From: Antedon mediterranea
Taxonomy: Eukaryota; Echinodermata; Crinoidea; Comatulida; Antedonidae
Assembly: GCF_964355755.1 (NCBI RefSeq)
Contig: NC_092672.1
Span: 24,672,501 to 24,736,500, forward strand
Direction of reading: 5' to 3'
DNA: 64,000 nucleotides
In this document: piece after piece, positions 12,086 through 23,859 of the stretch
How the letters are laid out: each line of letters starts with the position of its first letter
How positions within the stretch are numbered: the first letter of the stretch is position 1
The notes under the pieces: generated by a model
Told to the model about the DNA's origin: nothing
The model's input: only the letters and a program-made list of their open reading frames with translations
Database searches by the model: none
Made by a program: the position numbers and the translations under genes

Positions 12086-12370
12086 GTTCATTGTTGCTAT
12101 ATTATTATTCATAGAGAGCAATCCCGGATCACTTCATTATTTCTTATAGTATATTTTGAAACAGCTTTAAATAATACAATGTTTAACCAGGTTTTATATT
12201 TTTTTCTATATATTTGGTATTAATGAAAATAATGTATTTGTGATGTATATTGGAAAAAATATAAAAAAAAAATATATATTTACAATATGATTTTAATTAT
12301 TTGTATATAATTTGACACACGCACATACAAAGACGCAGACAACTGATGGGTAAACTTTTACTTTGATTAG
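12085..12370. repeat. Penelope-associated repeat, solo copy
   Basis: Same sequence class as 8523-8767 (TTCATTGTTGCTATATTATT at the start, ACACGCACATACAAAGACGC near the end) but with no RT beside it. Confidence 0.65.
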
Positions 12371-12461
12371 AAGAATTTAATATTGGATTTGATATAATAA
12401 TTCTAATTTTTGTTAATTATAATCACAGACAAAATGAGATTTTAAGCTACAGTAATCATTC

Positions 12462-12560
12462 ATAATTTTTTATTTTATTTTATTTTATTTCATCATCACC
12501 CTACAGTGACCAAACGTCACCATTAACAGGGCTGAAAGTCGTAAAATATAACATATAATA
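12462..12560 (-). mobile_element. Probable 3' end of a LINE (minus strand)
   Basis: On the minus strand a short 3' UTR-like piece (GGTGACGTTTGGTCACTGTA, then GGGTGATGATG) runs into (AAATA)n. This looks like a 5'-truncated LINE tail. No coding part remains. Confidence 0.4.
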
Positions 12561-12699
12561 TACAAGCAAAAATCAACAGATAACAAGACAACATTTAAAT
12601 ATTACTGACATTAGACAAAACCTTGTGACGGAAACCGTAAGCATTAATCTACAAGCACATTTGTCATAAATGTAGGCCATACAACTTTGGAATGTTGGT

Positions 12700-13446
12700 C
12701 TTTAACTCGCTGAGATTCCGTATTACCGTAGGTTAGAGCCTATTTATACACGTATATGCGTAAGCCATGGCGTACGCATTGCGTAGCATACGCCTTGCGT
12801 GTGAACTAAGCACTTACTACGCCACGGCCGTGGCGTTAGATAACGAGCCTAACGCTGTGTCGTTTGTTCCACAGTTCATTGTTGCTTGATAATTTATTCA
12901 TTCAGAGCACACCGGAACACTTCATTCAATTTTTCAATAGTATATTTATCAAAATATAAATTTACGTAAGGGCAAAAATCGGTAAATCACGCGTTATTTC
13001 TAGAATGTTTACTCGATGGTATATAAAGTTGGTTCGTACTTTCGGTACTAATTTTAACCACCTGATGTAACCCTGTTTACTAATTAAATTGAGTTCGATA
13101 ATTAGCTATTGACGATTAAAACGAATTTAGGTTCAACGATTTGCCCCAAATAGGGGTGTTTTCCGATCGTGGTATACACTGTCTAATGGATGTCAATTTG
13201 AAAAATACCCGCACACAATAATACGAGGACGCTTCGCATTTTCCTATCTCCTCCTACGATAATTGTTTTTAATGGCTGAAAACCGGTTGAACAGTTCGAG
13301 TACAGCATCATAATGTTGAAGACAGGCCGATTTTCTTTAAAAAATGTTATTTTGATACATGTAATATACGTTTTTACAAATGTATTGATTTGTGATGAAT
13401 GGAACATTCCAAATTATTTGGTTTAACCATAGAGGTATAGATTTAG
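12700..13446. other. Non-coding; short palindrome-rich patch and a partial Penelope-associated repeat
   Basis: 12740-12850 holds self-complementary words (GCCATGGCGTACGC, CCACGGCCGTGG). 12868-12955 repeats the start of the 9717-9990 repeat. No gene seen in the remainder. Confidence 0.45.
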
Positions 13447-13454
13447 ATTTATGG

Positions 13455-15100
13455 CAGTGGTGGCGCCAGGATTTCCCCGACGGGGGGGGGGGCCGAATTC
13501 CCCGACAGGGGGCCGAATTCCCCGACAGGGGGGCCGAATTCCCCCACGGGGGGCCGTACGCGCGAAAGCGGGGGTGGGTTTGGGAGGGGGTATTCCCCCT
13601 CCCGAGCCTCAGAAAATTTTGAAAAAATAGATGCTTACACACTGTTTAATGGGCTAGAGCAACTGTTTCCATTTACATTTAATAACAATGTCACATAATA
13701 ATGTAAATTTAAATAAATCTTTCCTAAATACTCTAATTAATACGGATCTTTTTCGACGAACTAATAATAAACTTTGATCCAAAAATGCCTCGATAGTGCA
13801 TGTGTTTAGTGTACGATTGTGCTTTGGTGGTCTGTTAACCTCAGATATATACCCTATAGCCGGGTGAATAACTCAATGTAATTTAGTACCGTATACAATG
13901 ATGATTGCCGTAATCGCCGTGTCTATAACACAAATCAATAAAATGCCGTTTTTTCGGCCGTGTACATAGAACAAGACATTTCATGTTTATGTTATGCCTA
14001 TGAAATAATAATAAAAGAACATCATGTTTATCGTTTTTTTTTATCGTTTATACTGCATACCATTATATAAAAAACCTTCATACGCGAGAAAAAAGTTCAC
14101 GATATTACACTCTACTCTGTACAGGGGTGTAAATATACAGGTCCACGCTAACGCTTGCAGACGGACCAGGGCGGAAAATGGTGTATTTTTGGAGAGTGAT
14201 GACGTCAGCATTCACACGAGGAGCGAGCTAAGACAACGTGATGCTGGTAGTGGGAGTGCATGTGTTTTGAAAATAACTCAGTTGTGGGTATTTTCCGAAG
14301 ATTTTAAATTGCGTTTTCTTTTTAAACTCTTGAATTCATAAATAGTTCTTTCACTATGTAGGCCTATTTACACAACTATAGCTCTAGCCTACTCTTCTTA
14401 ATTAAAAGAGTCAAGTGCGCCGAATCCGCGTCTAGCGACGGTCACGGGTTTGTTGCATCTTTTTTTTCCCTTTAGAAGTAAGCCACCCTATTCACCCACC
14501 TACCCTAGATCAAGATTTATGCGCGAAAAGAAACGTGACCAGACTCTGTTTTATGGTTCGGGCCAACCGCTTCCTTTTCCCAATCGAACCCCCACCCAAA
14601 CCCCTTTAATCGACAGCGAACATATACGCAAGGGTTATTGGTAAATTGAAACAATTCGTAAACTCAACCGTGAGAACATAACTCGTACCTTTATCCCTGT
14701 ATGAACGTACGTCGATGCGTAGTTGCAAATGAATTTTCGATTTTCGCCTGGAATCTGAAAAATACATATTTTGGTCCCTGGATGTAATATGATACAGCCA
14801 AGATATGTCGACGCGTATACCGCAGTGAGTGAAAGATTCGTACAAACAGACACCGCCAGACAAATGCGTACCACATACTGTTTACTTCGCTGTCAGTATA
14901 TCGTACGTACGTCAAAAATGGAATGCCGCAATTACTTAAAATATATAGTAGTACACTTAATATTGTTTTATTTTTTACCAGAAAAGAAATGATCATATTT
15001 TTCTCCCCGACAAATATGGCCAATACTCCCCGACGGGGGGGCCAGCTTTCCCCGACGGGGGGGCTCTGGCCCCCCGGCCCTCCCGCTGGCGCCACCACTG
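13455..15100. mobile_element. hAT-type non-autonomous DNA transposon
   Basis: 1,646 bp. The left end CAGTGGTGGCGCCAGG matches the inverted right end (CTGGCGCCACCACTG) and the element is flanked by a perfect 8-bp target duplication, ATTTATGG (13447-13454 and 15101-15108). Both ends carry G- or C-rich subterminal repeats (CCCCGACGGGGGG). CA..TG ends with an 8-bp duplication are the hAT pattern. Internal ORFs overlap on both strands and none resembles a hAT transposase, so it is non-autonomous. Confidence 0.88.
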
Positions 15101-15202
15101 ATTTATGGGCCCCCTTGGAGAATAAACATAAATAGTATTGCAATGCTACAATACTGTTAAGGTATTAACCACCTTTGATCGCAATTTGAATCGCAAATTT
15201 CT

Positions 15203-15337
15203 TACTGTGTGAGTGTTGGTACTGTTAGATATAATATAAACATAATTATATACAAATAAACTTTATTACTGTGAGTGTGGGTAGGCCCTACTGTTAGATT
15301 ATAAACATATAATATACAAATAAATAAACGTTATTAC
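15203..15337. repeat. Two-copy tandem repeat of about 65-70 bp
   Basis: ACTGTGTGAGTGTTGG...CAAATAAACTTTATT is followed directly by ACTGTGAGTGTGGG...AATAAACGTTATT. Confidence 0.7.
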
Positions 15338-15380
15338 TGACAGTTGCTTCTCAACGTTTGTATTAATTAATAATTTAAAA

Positions 15381-15847
15381 ATATATAAACGTACGTAGTG
15401 GTGTATCGTTACATGTACTTTACTATTTCAATCGACTATGACAGTGAGAGTTTTAACAAAGTATTAAATCGTAAATGTTTTACTGTATTTAGTGGTATAT
15501 TATTTATAGGCTAGGCCTCTAAAACATTAAAAACAATATTTCGTTACTGAGTGGATAAGAATATATTTTAAAATGTTTCCTCTTTGTACCTATCTTCTTC
15601 CCCCATCCCTCAACCCTTAATGTTACATACAAAACACAAATTGGGTTTGTTTAAATGAGTCCAAATAAAAAAATTTGACTCATTTTGTTTCTCTCTCGGA
15701 AGTAATTCCCAGGGTGCTAATTTTAGCTGACTACATAAATCATCGTGTATATTTATTCGTTTCTGTAAACGACAATGTATTATAGTCCTGCAGTACGTAC
15801 ATTTGAAATCTCCATTTTTTTCTCGCTGGAAAATACTGTGTATTAAA
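15381..15847. repeat. Tandem duplication, unit 1 (uninterrupted)
   Basis: Starts AAACGTACGTAGTGGTGTAT and ends AAATACTGTGTATTAAAT. Unit 2 begins at 15848. Unit 1 contains the intact target site GTATTATAGTCCTGC (about 15777-15791). Confidence 0.85.
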
Positions 15848-16168
15848 TAAACGTCGTAGTGGTGTATCGTGACATGTACTTTAATATTTCAATCGATTAT
15901 GACAGTGACAGTTTTAACAAAGTATTAAATCGCAAATGTTTTACTGTATTTAAATTAGAGGTATATTATTTATAGGCCTATAAAACACAAAAAAAATATT
16001 TCGTTACTGAGTGGATAAAGAATATATTTAAAAATGGTTCCTCTTTGTACCTATCCGCTTTCCCATCCCTCAACCCTAATATAAAAAAACCCATACAAAA
16101 CACACATTGAGTTTCTTTAAATGAGTCCAAATCAAAAATGTTGACTCATTTTGTGACAATGTATTATT
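15848..16168. repeat. Tandem duplication, unit 2, left part
   Basis: Matches 15381-15780 with point changes and stops at GACAATGTATTAT, where the composite insertion begins. The rest of the unit resumes at 28384-28455 (TAGTCCTGCGGTACGTACAT). Confidence 0.85.
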
Positions 16169-16464
16169 GGGTCTGTTTCTGCTGCATAACGCAATTTAAC
16201 CGGTTATTTTAAAATAGATTAAAAATAGATAACAATAACAAGACCGCGTTTCTGCTCAACTTGTGCTCCGAAATAACCGGTTAAATCTATGGGTGGTCGT
16301 CGAGCAAAACGTCATCATTACCCAAAATGCAATACACTCAGACGGAAGTGGTAAGGTGGCTGTTTGTTTACATCGACGTCAGTACATGCGTGTGTGATAT
16401 CGCCATCTTAAACATGTTAACATAATAATGGTACTGTAGAACATGTAATGACACTGCTGCTAAT

Positions 16465-17109
16465 ATGTTAAAAATGATGAGTAATTTACAATCCAAACAA
16501 ACTAAGCTTGAGTCCGACATGATAGGTCTAAAACAAGAAATGAAAGAGTGTAGAGAAGATTTTAAAGTCAGTCAGTCGCATGTTGAGGAAAGATTGAATG
16601 ATATAAGAAAAGAAATACATGATGGACCGAGAAATTTACCTGTTGTAGAAGAAATAGTGTCCGAAAAATTAAATGAATACGAGGAGAGAGAAAGAAGGAA
16701 GAATAATCTTATTTTTTATGGAATTGAGGAATCCCAAAGTAAAAACCCAGAAACAAGAAAACAAGATGACACAGATCAGTTGAATGAGATATTGTGTCGC
16801 AAACTAGATGTACAAAAGTATGAAGTTAAAGCAGTCTACAGACTTGGGAAAAGAGATTCAGAAAAATGCAGACCATTGAAAGTAGAGATGGGCCAAGTCA
16901 GTACATGTTATGAAGTCTTAAAAAAACTGAGAAATATAAAGCCAGAATCTGTACAAATATCCAAGGATCGAACAAAAACTGAGAGAGAGAAGTATAAGGC
17001 ACTTAAAATGGAACTTAAAGAGAGATTAGATAGTGGAGAAGAAAACCTCGTAATTAGAAACTATAAAATAGTTCATCGTAGTTTTCGGACCACTGACAGA
17101 GCCGAGTAG
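16465..17109 (+). CDS. LINE ORF1 protein (coiled coil plus RRM-like)
   Basis: 214 codons. The first ~85 residues are heptad-rich and charged (LQSKQTKLESDM, KQEMKECRED), a likely coiled coil for trimerisation or dimerisation. Then comes the RRKNNLIFYGIEES motif and, about 50 residues later, VYRLGK...CRPLKV, the pattern of the RRM-like and C-terminal parts of L1/CR1-type ORF1 proteins that bind RNA. Another ATG lies just downstream (16474), so the start is not certain. The stop at 17109 lies 73 bp before the first ATG of ORF2, but the ORF2 frame is open further upstream and overlaps this end. Confidence 0.8.
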   Translation: MLKMMSNLQSKQTKLESDMIGLKQEMKECREDFKVSQSHVEERLNDIRKEIHDGPRNLPVVEEIVSEKLNEYEERERRKNNLIFYGIEESQSKNPETRKQDDTDQLNEILCRKLDVQKYEVKAVYRLGKRDSEKCRPLKVEMGQVSTCYEVLKKLRNIKPESVQISKDRTKTEREKYKALKMELKERLDSGEENLVIRNYKIVHRSFRTTDRAE

Positions 17110-17182
17110 AAGAAATTTAAAACAACAGAAAAATTTAAGTTTTAATGTTTCAAATACCACAAGAATTAGTAACATTACGTTC

Positions 17183-20035
17183 ATGTATACTAACTGCGAC
17201 TCAATTCTAAACAAGAGAGATGAATTTAAGTTAAGAATAAAAGACTCTGATCCAGATATAATTTTGCTAACTGAAATATTGCCCAAACACTCTTTGTACC
17301 AAGTACAAAAAAATGAATTGGAAATTGAAGAGTATAATTTTTATTATTCTGAGAAAAAAAAAGGTATTGGAATCTACGTTAAAAGTCATTTATCAGTTTC
17401 CGTTGTTGACTTTGAGAGCGATTTTGAAGAATCACTGTGGGTTGAAGTTTACGTTGGCAGTCAAAGAATGGTAATAGGATGCATGTACAGAAGCCCCAAC
17501 AGCACCATGGAAAATAATTTTAAAATTAGAGAGCTATTTGGCAGAGTGAATATGATCAAATGTGATTACTTAATTGTGGCCGGTGACTTTAATTTTGGTA
17601 ACATTTGTTGGCCAGATGAGAAAATTTATCAAGGCGAAAAGATTGAAAGTCAACGTTTTCTTGATATTATTAAAGATCTATTCTGGTACCAGCACATTAC
17701 AGTACCCACTCGATTTAGATCGGGCCAAGAACCAAGTCTACTAGATTTAATTTTTTCCAAAAATGTAGATGAGGTAGAAGATATAAATATTAAACCGCCT
17801 TTAGGAAAAAGTGACCACGCAATTGTTACCTTTAAAGTGGAAGTTGAGGGACAGGAAAGAAGGGAACATACGGAGGCTCGAAACTATTATAGAGGAGAGT
17901 ATGATAATATGAGGCAAGCTTTGAAAATATCAGACGTTAAACATTTTTATGAAATAAATAGTGGAATTGAAATGAGTAAAGCAATTGAAAATAAAATTAA
18001 TGAGTGTGTTTCAATATATGTCCCATTACGAAGAAAAAATGTAAATACAAAAAAAGAATGGATGAACAACGAACTGAAAAACGAAATTAAGAAAAAACAT
18101 AACAAATGGAACAGGTTCCAAAAGAAAAAGAATAAACAATCATGGTCCGAGTTTACCATCCAAAGAAATAGAACCACAGATCTAATTAAGAAAACAAAAG
18201 CAGAGTTTGAGCTAAAACTAGCTAGAGATGTCAAAACCAATCCAAAAAACTTTTGGAAGTATGTTAAAGGGAAAACAAAAAAGAAATCTGGAATTCCAAC
18301 TCTAACTGATAATAATGGCAAAAGTGTAACAGAAGATACTGATAAAGCTAATCTACTAAACGATTCTTTTGCATCTGTTTTCACAATTGAAAATACTGAA
18401 GATATACCTATACTTAGTCCACGAGTAGATGATATTGTACTAAACATAGTACATTTTTCTAAGGAAGGTATCGAGGAATACCTCAATAAGTTAGATATTT
18501 GTAAGTCTCCTGGTCCAGACAAAATAAACTCTCGAGTCTTAAAGGAAACAAGTTTACAATTGGCTGATCTCTTTAAGCATTTATTCACTAAATTGATGAA
18601 GCAAGGAGCTATCCCCCTATCTTGGGGCCTCGCAGACGTTATACCTATATTCAAAAAAGGTAATAAGTCTACACCCTTGAATTATAGACCAGTGAGCCTG
18701 ACTTCACTAGTATGTAAAACTATGGAAACAGTCATTAGGAATAATATAATGGATTATATGGAAAGCAACAATTTGTTCACCAAAAGTCAACATGGTTTTC
18801 GGCCGGGTAGGTCATGTAATACAGCACTACTAGAAGCGCTAAATCAGTGGACCAAATGGTTAGATGAAGGCTCAAGTTTCGATTGCGTTTTCTTGGATTT
18901 CAAGAAAGCTTTTGATAGCGTTCCACATAAAAGATTAATCAACAAGCTGAAAGCATATGGTATAGGAGGAAACTTAGTGCAGTGGATAGAGGCGTTTCTT
19001 ACTAATAGATCACAGGTAGTTGTTGTAAATGGTGTTAGGTCAAACAGCAAAAGAGTAACAAGTGGAATACCTCAAGGAAGTGTTCTAGGACCACTGCTCT
19101 TCAACTTGTATATCAACGACCTTCCTGATCAAATAGATTCCGAGATAACAATTTTTGCAGATGACACCAAGATTTTTAGAAAAATAAATAATTTAGATGA
19201 TGCCAAAAAGTTACAAGATGACATTGACAAGCTGTTTAAATGGTCTATAAAATGGCAACTACCGTTTAACTTAGATAAATGTAGTGTCATGCATTTTGGT
19301 AGAAAGAACAATAAATTTCAATACAAGATGGGCCATGCAGAAAACAAGAAACTACTACAATGGGTCTCCAAAATGACAGATCTCGGGGTCGTAATTGACG
19401 ATAAATTAACTTTCGAATCCCATGTGGCTCAAGTTGCTATGAAAGCAAATAAAAAGCTGGGCATCATATATAGGTCTTTTGATTATTTATCCTGCCACTC
19501 CTTATCTCTTCTGTATAAATCGATTGTAAGACCATCCATGGAATATTGCAGTACTGTTTGGCAACATGTTTTTTTGAAAGAATCTGATAAGTTGGAAAAG
19601 GTTCAACAGCGTGCATCTAGAATGATAGCAGATTTACGTCAGTATGAATACAGTCAACGACTTTCCAAAATGCACCTTCCTACTCTAGAATACAGAATAT
19701 TGAGATCCGCAATGATTCAAGTATTCAAAATGTTCTACGGTTTCACTAAATGTAACAATGAGGATTTTTTTAAGTTAACCACTGAATCTAGAACCAGACG
19801 ACACTTTTTGAAAATTAGCAAACCTCGTACTCACTTAAGGATACGGCAGAAATTTTTTACAAACTCTATTATCGACACATGGAACAACTTGCCTCAGGAT
19901 GTAATAGAAGCTGCAAATGTTAATCAATTTAAAAACCGACTAGAAAAATTTTGGAATCACCACCCACTAAAGTTTTCCCCGTATGATAGAACATGTAATA
20001 GAATATACCGGAGGGACACACAAGCATTGCTTTAG
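17183..20035 (+). CDS. LINE ORF2: APE endonuclease and reverse transcriptase
   Basis: 950 codons without interruption. Residues ~1-230 form the endonuclease: NCDSILNKRDEF, DIILLTE, GIGIYVK, GCMYRSP, AGDFNFG, LLDLIF and GKSDHAIV. Residues ~430-760 form the RT: SPGPDKIN, NYRPVSLTSL, HGFRPGRSC, FLDFKKAFDSVPH, SGIPQGSVLGPLLF and the catalytic IFADDTKIF box. The C-terminal part has SIVRPSMEYCSTVW and a W-N-N-LP ending (DTWNNLPQDVI). This is the CR1-type arrangement, with no RNase H. The frame is open upstream of this ATG back into ORF1, so the true start may be earlier or use reinitiation. All catalytic motifs look intact. Confidence 0.92.
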   Translation: MYTNCDSILNKRDEFKLRIKDSDPDIILLTEILPKHSLYQVQKNELEIEEYNFYYSEKKKGIGIYVKSHLSVSVVDFESDFEESLWVEVYVGSQRMVIGCMYRSPNSTMENNFKIRELFGRVNMIKCDYLIVAGDFNFGNICWPDEKIYQGEKIESQRFLDIIKDLFWYQHITVPTRFRSGQEPSLLDLIFSKNVDEVEDINIKPPLGKSDHAIVTFKVEVEGQERREHTEARNYYRGEYDNMRQALKISDVKHFYEINSGIEMSKAIENKINECVSIYVPLRRKNVNTKKEWMNNELKNEIKKKHNKWNRFQKKKNKQSWSEFTIQRNRTTDLIKKTKAEFELKLARDVKTNPKNFWKYVKGKTKKKSGIPTLTDNNGKSVTEDTDKANLLNDSFASVFTIENTEDIPILSPRVDDIVLNIVHFSKEGIEEYLNKLDICKSPGPDKINSRVLKETSLQLADLFKHLFTKLMKQGAIPLSWGLADVIPIFKKGNKSTPLNYRPVSLTSLVCKTMETVIRNNIMDYMESNNLFTKSQHGFRPGRSCNTALLEALNQWTKWLDEGSSFDCVFLDFKKAFDSVPHKRLINKLKAYGIGGNLVQWIEAFLTNRSQVVVVNGVRSNSKRVTSGIPQGSVLGPLLFNLYINDLPDQIDSEITIFADDTKIFRKINNLDDAKKLQDDIDKLFKWSIKWQLPFNLDKCSVMHFGRKNNKFQYKMGHAENKKLLQWVSKMTDLGVVIDDKLTFESHVAQVAMKANKKLGIIYRSFDYLSCHSLSLLYKSIVRPSMEYCSTVWQHVFLKESDKLEKVQQRASRMIADLRQYEYSQRLSKMHLPTLEYRILRSAMIQVFKMFYGFTKCNNEDFFKLTTESRTRRHFLKISKPRTHLRIRQKFFTNSIIDTWNNLPQDVIEAANVNQFKNRLEKFWNHHPLKFSPYDRTCNRIYRRDTQALL

Positions 20036-20109
20036 ATGTCCAAGATCAAGGTAAATCAAGGTAAATAAAATGTCTCCAGGTCTACAAGTTTTGTTTTTGT
20101 AAAGCCTAC

Positions 20110-20268
20110 TTACCATCGTTAATAAAATTAATTCTCATGGCGCCTTCAATAACATGGGGAGGGTCGTGCAGCGCCCGATCGCCTAGGATAATTTTTATCT
20201 AGCCTAATTCCTCAACAAAGGCAATAATGACACACGGCCCTTCCCACGTGAACGACTGTTGTCTTTCG
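20110..20268. other. Short spacer after the CR1-like LINE
   Basis: Moderately GC-rich, with no gene or repeat identified. Confidence 0.3.
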
Positions 20269-20905
20269 CGAGCGCGGTCCTACAAAAAACCAAACGGAAA
20301 CAAAAACGAGACTCAGAATGTTGCAATACCTACCAAACGAGAGTAGATAATTGTTAATTAATTATGAAACCCCAACTTTTATAGCAAAAATCGTCCGAAT
20401 TTATGTTAAAAACGACGAGTTTAGCCACAAAAACTTAAATCAAACGAGAGTATCCAAGTCATAGAATATCGCACGCACATAGTGCCTTTAATAGAATAAT
20501 GAGTATTAAACATTGTTTCGTATATTTATGTACTAACATAAATAATAACATATTTCTATGCTTAATAAAATCATATTTAATATATTATCAAAGGCTCTGA
20601 TAACCTTTGTTTTCGGTCGATGTGATGTTTTTCTAAAAAAAATATATGTAAAACGATCAAAGTAAGATTGTTCATTGTTCTCCTATTAAAGGCACTAAGG
20701 GCGTGCCATAAAAATACGCTCGTTTGGATTAAGTTTTTGTTGCTAAATTCATCGTTTATAACATAAATTCGGATGATTTTTGCTATAAAATTTTGGTTTT
20801 CATAATGAATTAACCATTATCTACTCTCGTTTGGTAGGTATTTGCAACATTCTGAGTCCCTTTTGTTTCAGTTTTGGTGTTTATATAGGACCATCCATAC
20901 CCTTC
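20269..20905. repeat. Inverted-repeat (fold-back) element, arms of about 190 bp
   Basis: The left arm (20269-20462) and right arm (20717-20905) are reverse complements with scattered changes. Landmarks: TCGCGAGCG at the outer ends, GACTCAGAATGTTGC, CCAAACGAGAGTAGATAA and the ATTCGGA/TCCGAAT word. The ~250-bp loop is AT-rich and non-coding. Looks like a palindromic MITE; no target duplication found. Confidence 0.75.
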
Positions 20906-21214
20906 GCGAGCGTGTACTAACGACTCAAATTGCTTCTTGGGTAGTCCCCGGAACTCCACCCCAAATTTCTCTTTTACTTTCGCAAAAATGCTCTTATTTA
21001 TTATCTGTGATTCTTTTCTATTGCCTGCCATCCTTCCCCGTACTTTCTCTCCCCCCACAACTGAATAACATATCTTGTGATTTCATTCATCCACATACAT
21101 GTTCACTTCTTCGTTCGACTGTCAAAACCACGAGGAAAAAACACATCGTATGCGACGGTATCTGACCCGGGGTCACAACTGTCAATCAAATAACCGTTAT
21201 TTCGTGTTGCAGCT

Positions 21215-23000
21215 AAAGGCTGGTTTCCTGTCGACGTAAGAACATCACTTTTGTTGCGACTACGTCGATTTGTCGTAAGAAATGCGGATTTTACAGGAAA
21301 CCGATTACGATCGAAAATTTACAAAATTGACGCAACGTAAGAAAAATGGTAACGACAAACGATTTTACAGGAAACCGATGACCTAACAATTGTTGCGTTA
21401 CGACGTTTTCTTCCGATTTTACAGGAAACCGGGATTTTTGATCTTACGCTTGAATGACCGCCCTTGCGTCACGTTTCTTACGTCTCTTAAGGCTGGTTTC
21501 CTGTCGACGTAAAGGCTGGTTTCCTGTCGACGTAAGAAGTCGAATTTTGTAACGATTCTTGCGTTTCATACGTTCCTTACGTCTCTTACGAAAGTTGAGA
21601 AAAAATTGACGTCGTTGACGTTAGTCAAGATCGTGTCGGGCCGCAGAAAAACATCTGTAGTTATGCTGCTCCCGAAAGTTGAAATTTTAGCTGTGAAACA
21701 CACGTCGTATGCTTACGTCGATTTTAGTGTTGTTACGAAAGTTGAAATTTTTTTCTTACGTCGGTCAGATTTATGACGTATTTGAAACAACATCTCTGAT
21801 TGGTGTTTCTTTTTAGAGCGGGTTTTATCATTTTTCGCGCGAAATGTTGAATGATGTTATTGTACCTGTAGCTACTCAACATCAGTGTCAGTGCAACTCA
21901 GCATCAGTGTCAGTGCAGCACACCAACATATTATTTTTAGTAGATAGGCTAGGCCCTAGTATTAGTAATAATACTTAATTAATACTGTACTAATAGGAAT
22001 TGATTTGACCAAAATCTAATCAAACTAGCCTATAAGGAGCCTAGGCTAGTATGCCTATGTATTATTGTATGAATCAAAATATGAATGAATTATCCTGGCC
22101 CTTTAGGCCTAGCCTTAAATAGTTTTCAAAATTAAAAAAAGGCAAATCATTTCGGGATTCCTATTATTATTAGACCTACCTAGGCCCTAGGCTAGGCCTT
22201 GGCCTATGGGCCCAGGCATACTTTAATCGAGCATGAGATAGTACTACCGCAGTAAGATACCCATTATTTACAGGCCTATAATAAGAATAAATTTAACAAA
22301 ACAATATAAATTATACAAAATCAAGCAAACAATTTTTTTTTAAAGTTACATAATAATATTATATTGCTTACAAAGGGGCTTTCTATATCTTATCTTGTTG
22401 CAAATGTTCATTTTCGTGACGTTTCTACCGATGCTGATTGTTTATTGCACGTCCATAAATAAGAGTATTAGATTTTGATATGAGTTGTAAACTCCCTGAT
22501 TAGAACATTATTAGGCCTATTATTGACACTACTGTGCATTTGTAAAGTATGTACAACATCGTAAAGTGGGCTAAAATTATAGTAGTAAATACATACAAAT
22601 GTTATTGTCCGGCTTTATTTCACTATAAGGACATACACATTACGTCATAACTCTTGTCGCTCATTGGTTGCTTGTTACGATTGCGCTTACGTCTCTTGCG
22701 AAAGTTGACTTCAAGTCAACTTTCGTAAGAGACGTAAGAAACGTGACGCAAGGGCGTTCATTCAAGCGTAAGATAAAAAATCCCGGTTTCCTGTAAAATC
22801 GGAAGAAAACGTCGTAACGCAACAATTGTTAGGTCATCGGTTTCCTATAAAATCGTTTGTCGTTACCATTTTTCTTACGTTGCGTCGATTTTGTAAATTT
22901 TCGATCGTAATCGGTTTCCTGTAAAATCCGCATTTCTTACGACAAATCGACGTAGTCGCAACAAAAGTGATGTTCTTACGTCGACAGGAAACCAGCCTTT
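21215..23000. mobile_element. Fold-back element A with GGTTTCCTGTCGAC ends
   Basis: Arms 21215-21488 and 22728-23000 are inverted copies beginning AAGGCTGGTTTCCTGTCGAC, with TA on each side as a possible 2-bp duplication. Each arm holds several copies of GGTTTCCTGT/ACAGGAAACC and many CTTACG/CGTAAG words. The centre is occupied by a second element of the same terminal type (21489-22727). No ORF with a known domain. Confidence 0.7.
21489..22727. mobile_element. Element B, copy 1
   Basis: About 1.2 kb, present again in inverted orientation at 26950-28173. Its left end has the terminal sequence AAGGCTGGTTTCCTGTCGAC twice in a row (21489 and 21512). Its right end is a hairpin, CGAAAGTTGACTT/AAGTCAACTTTCG. 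The interior is AT-rich with AGGCCTA clusters and no coding evidence. Confidence 0.75.
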
Positions 23001-23300
23001 AGAGTCAGTTTTTCTAACGTCAGTTACGATTGTTACGTCGATTTTACGTAAGAAACCAACATTTGACAGGAAACCGCTTACGACAATATTTTGGTGAAAT
23101 CGACGTAAACGCAAGAAAAATAGACGATCGACAGGAAACCGGGGTATCGAATCTCCGTCTGATACGTCGATTTATCGCGAATTTACAGGAAACCGGGATT
23201 TTATTGCTTGCGATCACTTGCGTTGCGTTATTAACGATTCTTACGTAAAGTTGACTTGGAGTCAACTTTACGTAAGCGTAAGAGTCGTAAGCGCAAGATA
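23001..23300. repeat. Fragment of the same fold-back family
   Basis: Contains three further ACAGGAAACCG words and a hairpin, AAAGTTGACTT/GAGTCAACTTT (about 23247-23272), flanked by CTTACG/CGTAAG. Diverged from the A and B elements. Confidence 0.55.
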
Positions 23301-23814
23301 TACAATGGAAAAGGATAGGCCTATTTTTAATAGGATACGAAAATACGAATTTCATTAATAAAAGCAGCTTTTTTACAACACCTCTTTACCAAAAAAGGAT
23401 AAAAATTAGCCCTATATTAAAAACGTACAATTATATTCAAGTTCTTTCTATTCACACTTTTCTTTATTTTATTGACATATTCTCCTTCCGGTAATTAAGT
23501 TCATTTTTTTTTTTTGTCTTATGTAGGATCGACCCACTTTTATTTCTTCATCAATAAAATGTTCGTTTACAATGAGTACATTGAGCACATGAGTAATGTA
23601 ATGATACAATACAATATAATTGACATTAACTAACTTTCAGTACAACTGATATCTCACTCCTACCATTGCATTTTATATATAATAGTATAAGGAAAGAAAA
23701 AAAAATTCCTCTATGTTATACACTCTTTACACGTTTTTCAATCCTTAACAATGTACGTATAATTTACCACAGAATTCTTAATTTTATAACTCTTTTTATC
23801 TCTTTCAGGCAATG

Positions 23815-23845
<31 letters not shown>

Positions 23846-23859
23846 ATATTTTACTTTAC

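Larger units (their letters stand above)
16400..20070 (+). mobile_element. CR1-like LINE, apparently full coding length
   Basis: Two ORFs in + orientation with a short gap, no internal stop in either, then a short 3' end with direct repeats (AAGGTAAATC AAGGTAAATA). Limits are approximate because I could not identify a target duplication. Confidence 0.8.

Noticed and set aside
17947-18654. 235-codon minus-strand ORF
   Set aside because: Antisense shadow of the intact LINE ORF2 on the + strand.
20810-21058. Minus-strand 82-codon ORF with some likeness to a Myb/SANT-like segment (FAKVKEKFGVEFR)
   Set aside because: Half of it runs into the arm of a fold-back element and the match is too short to support.
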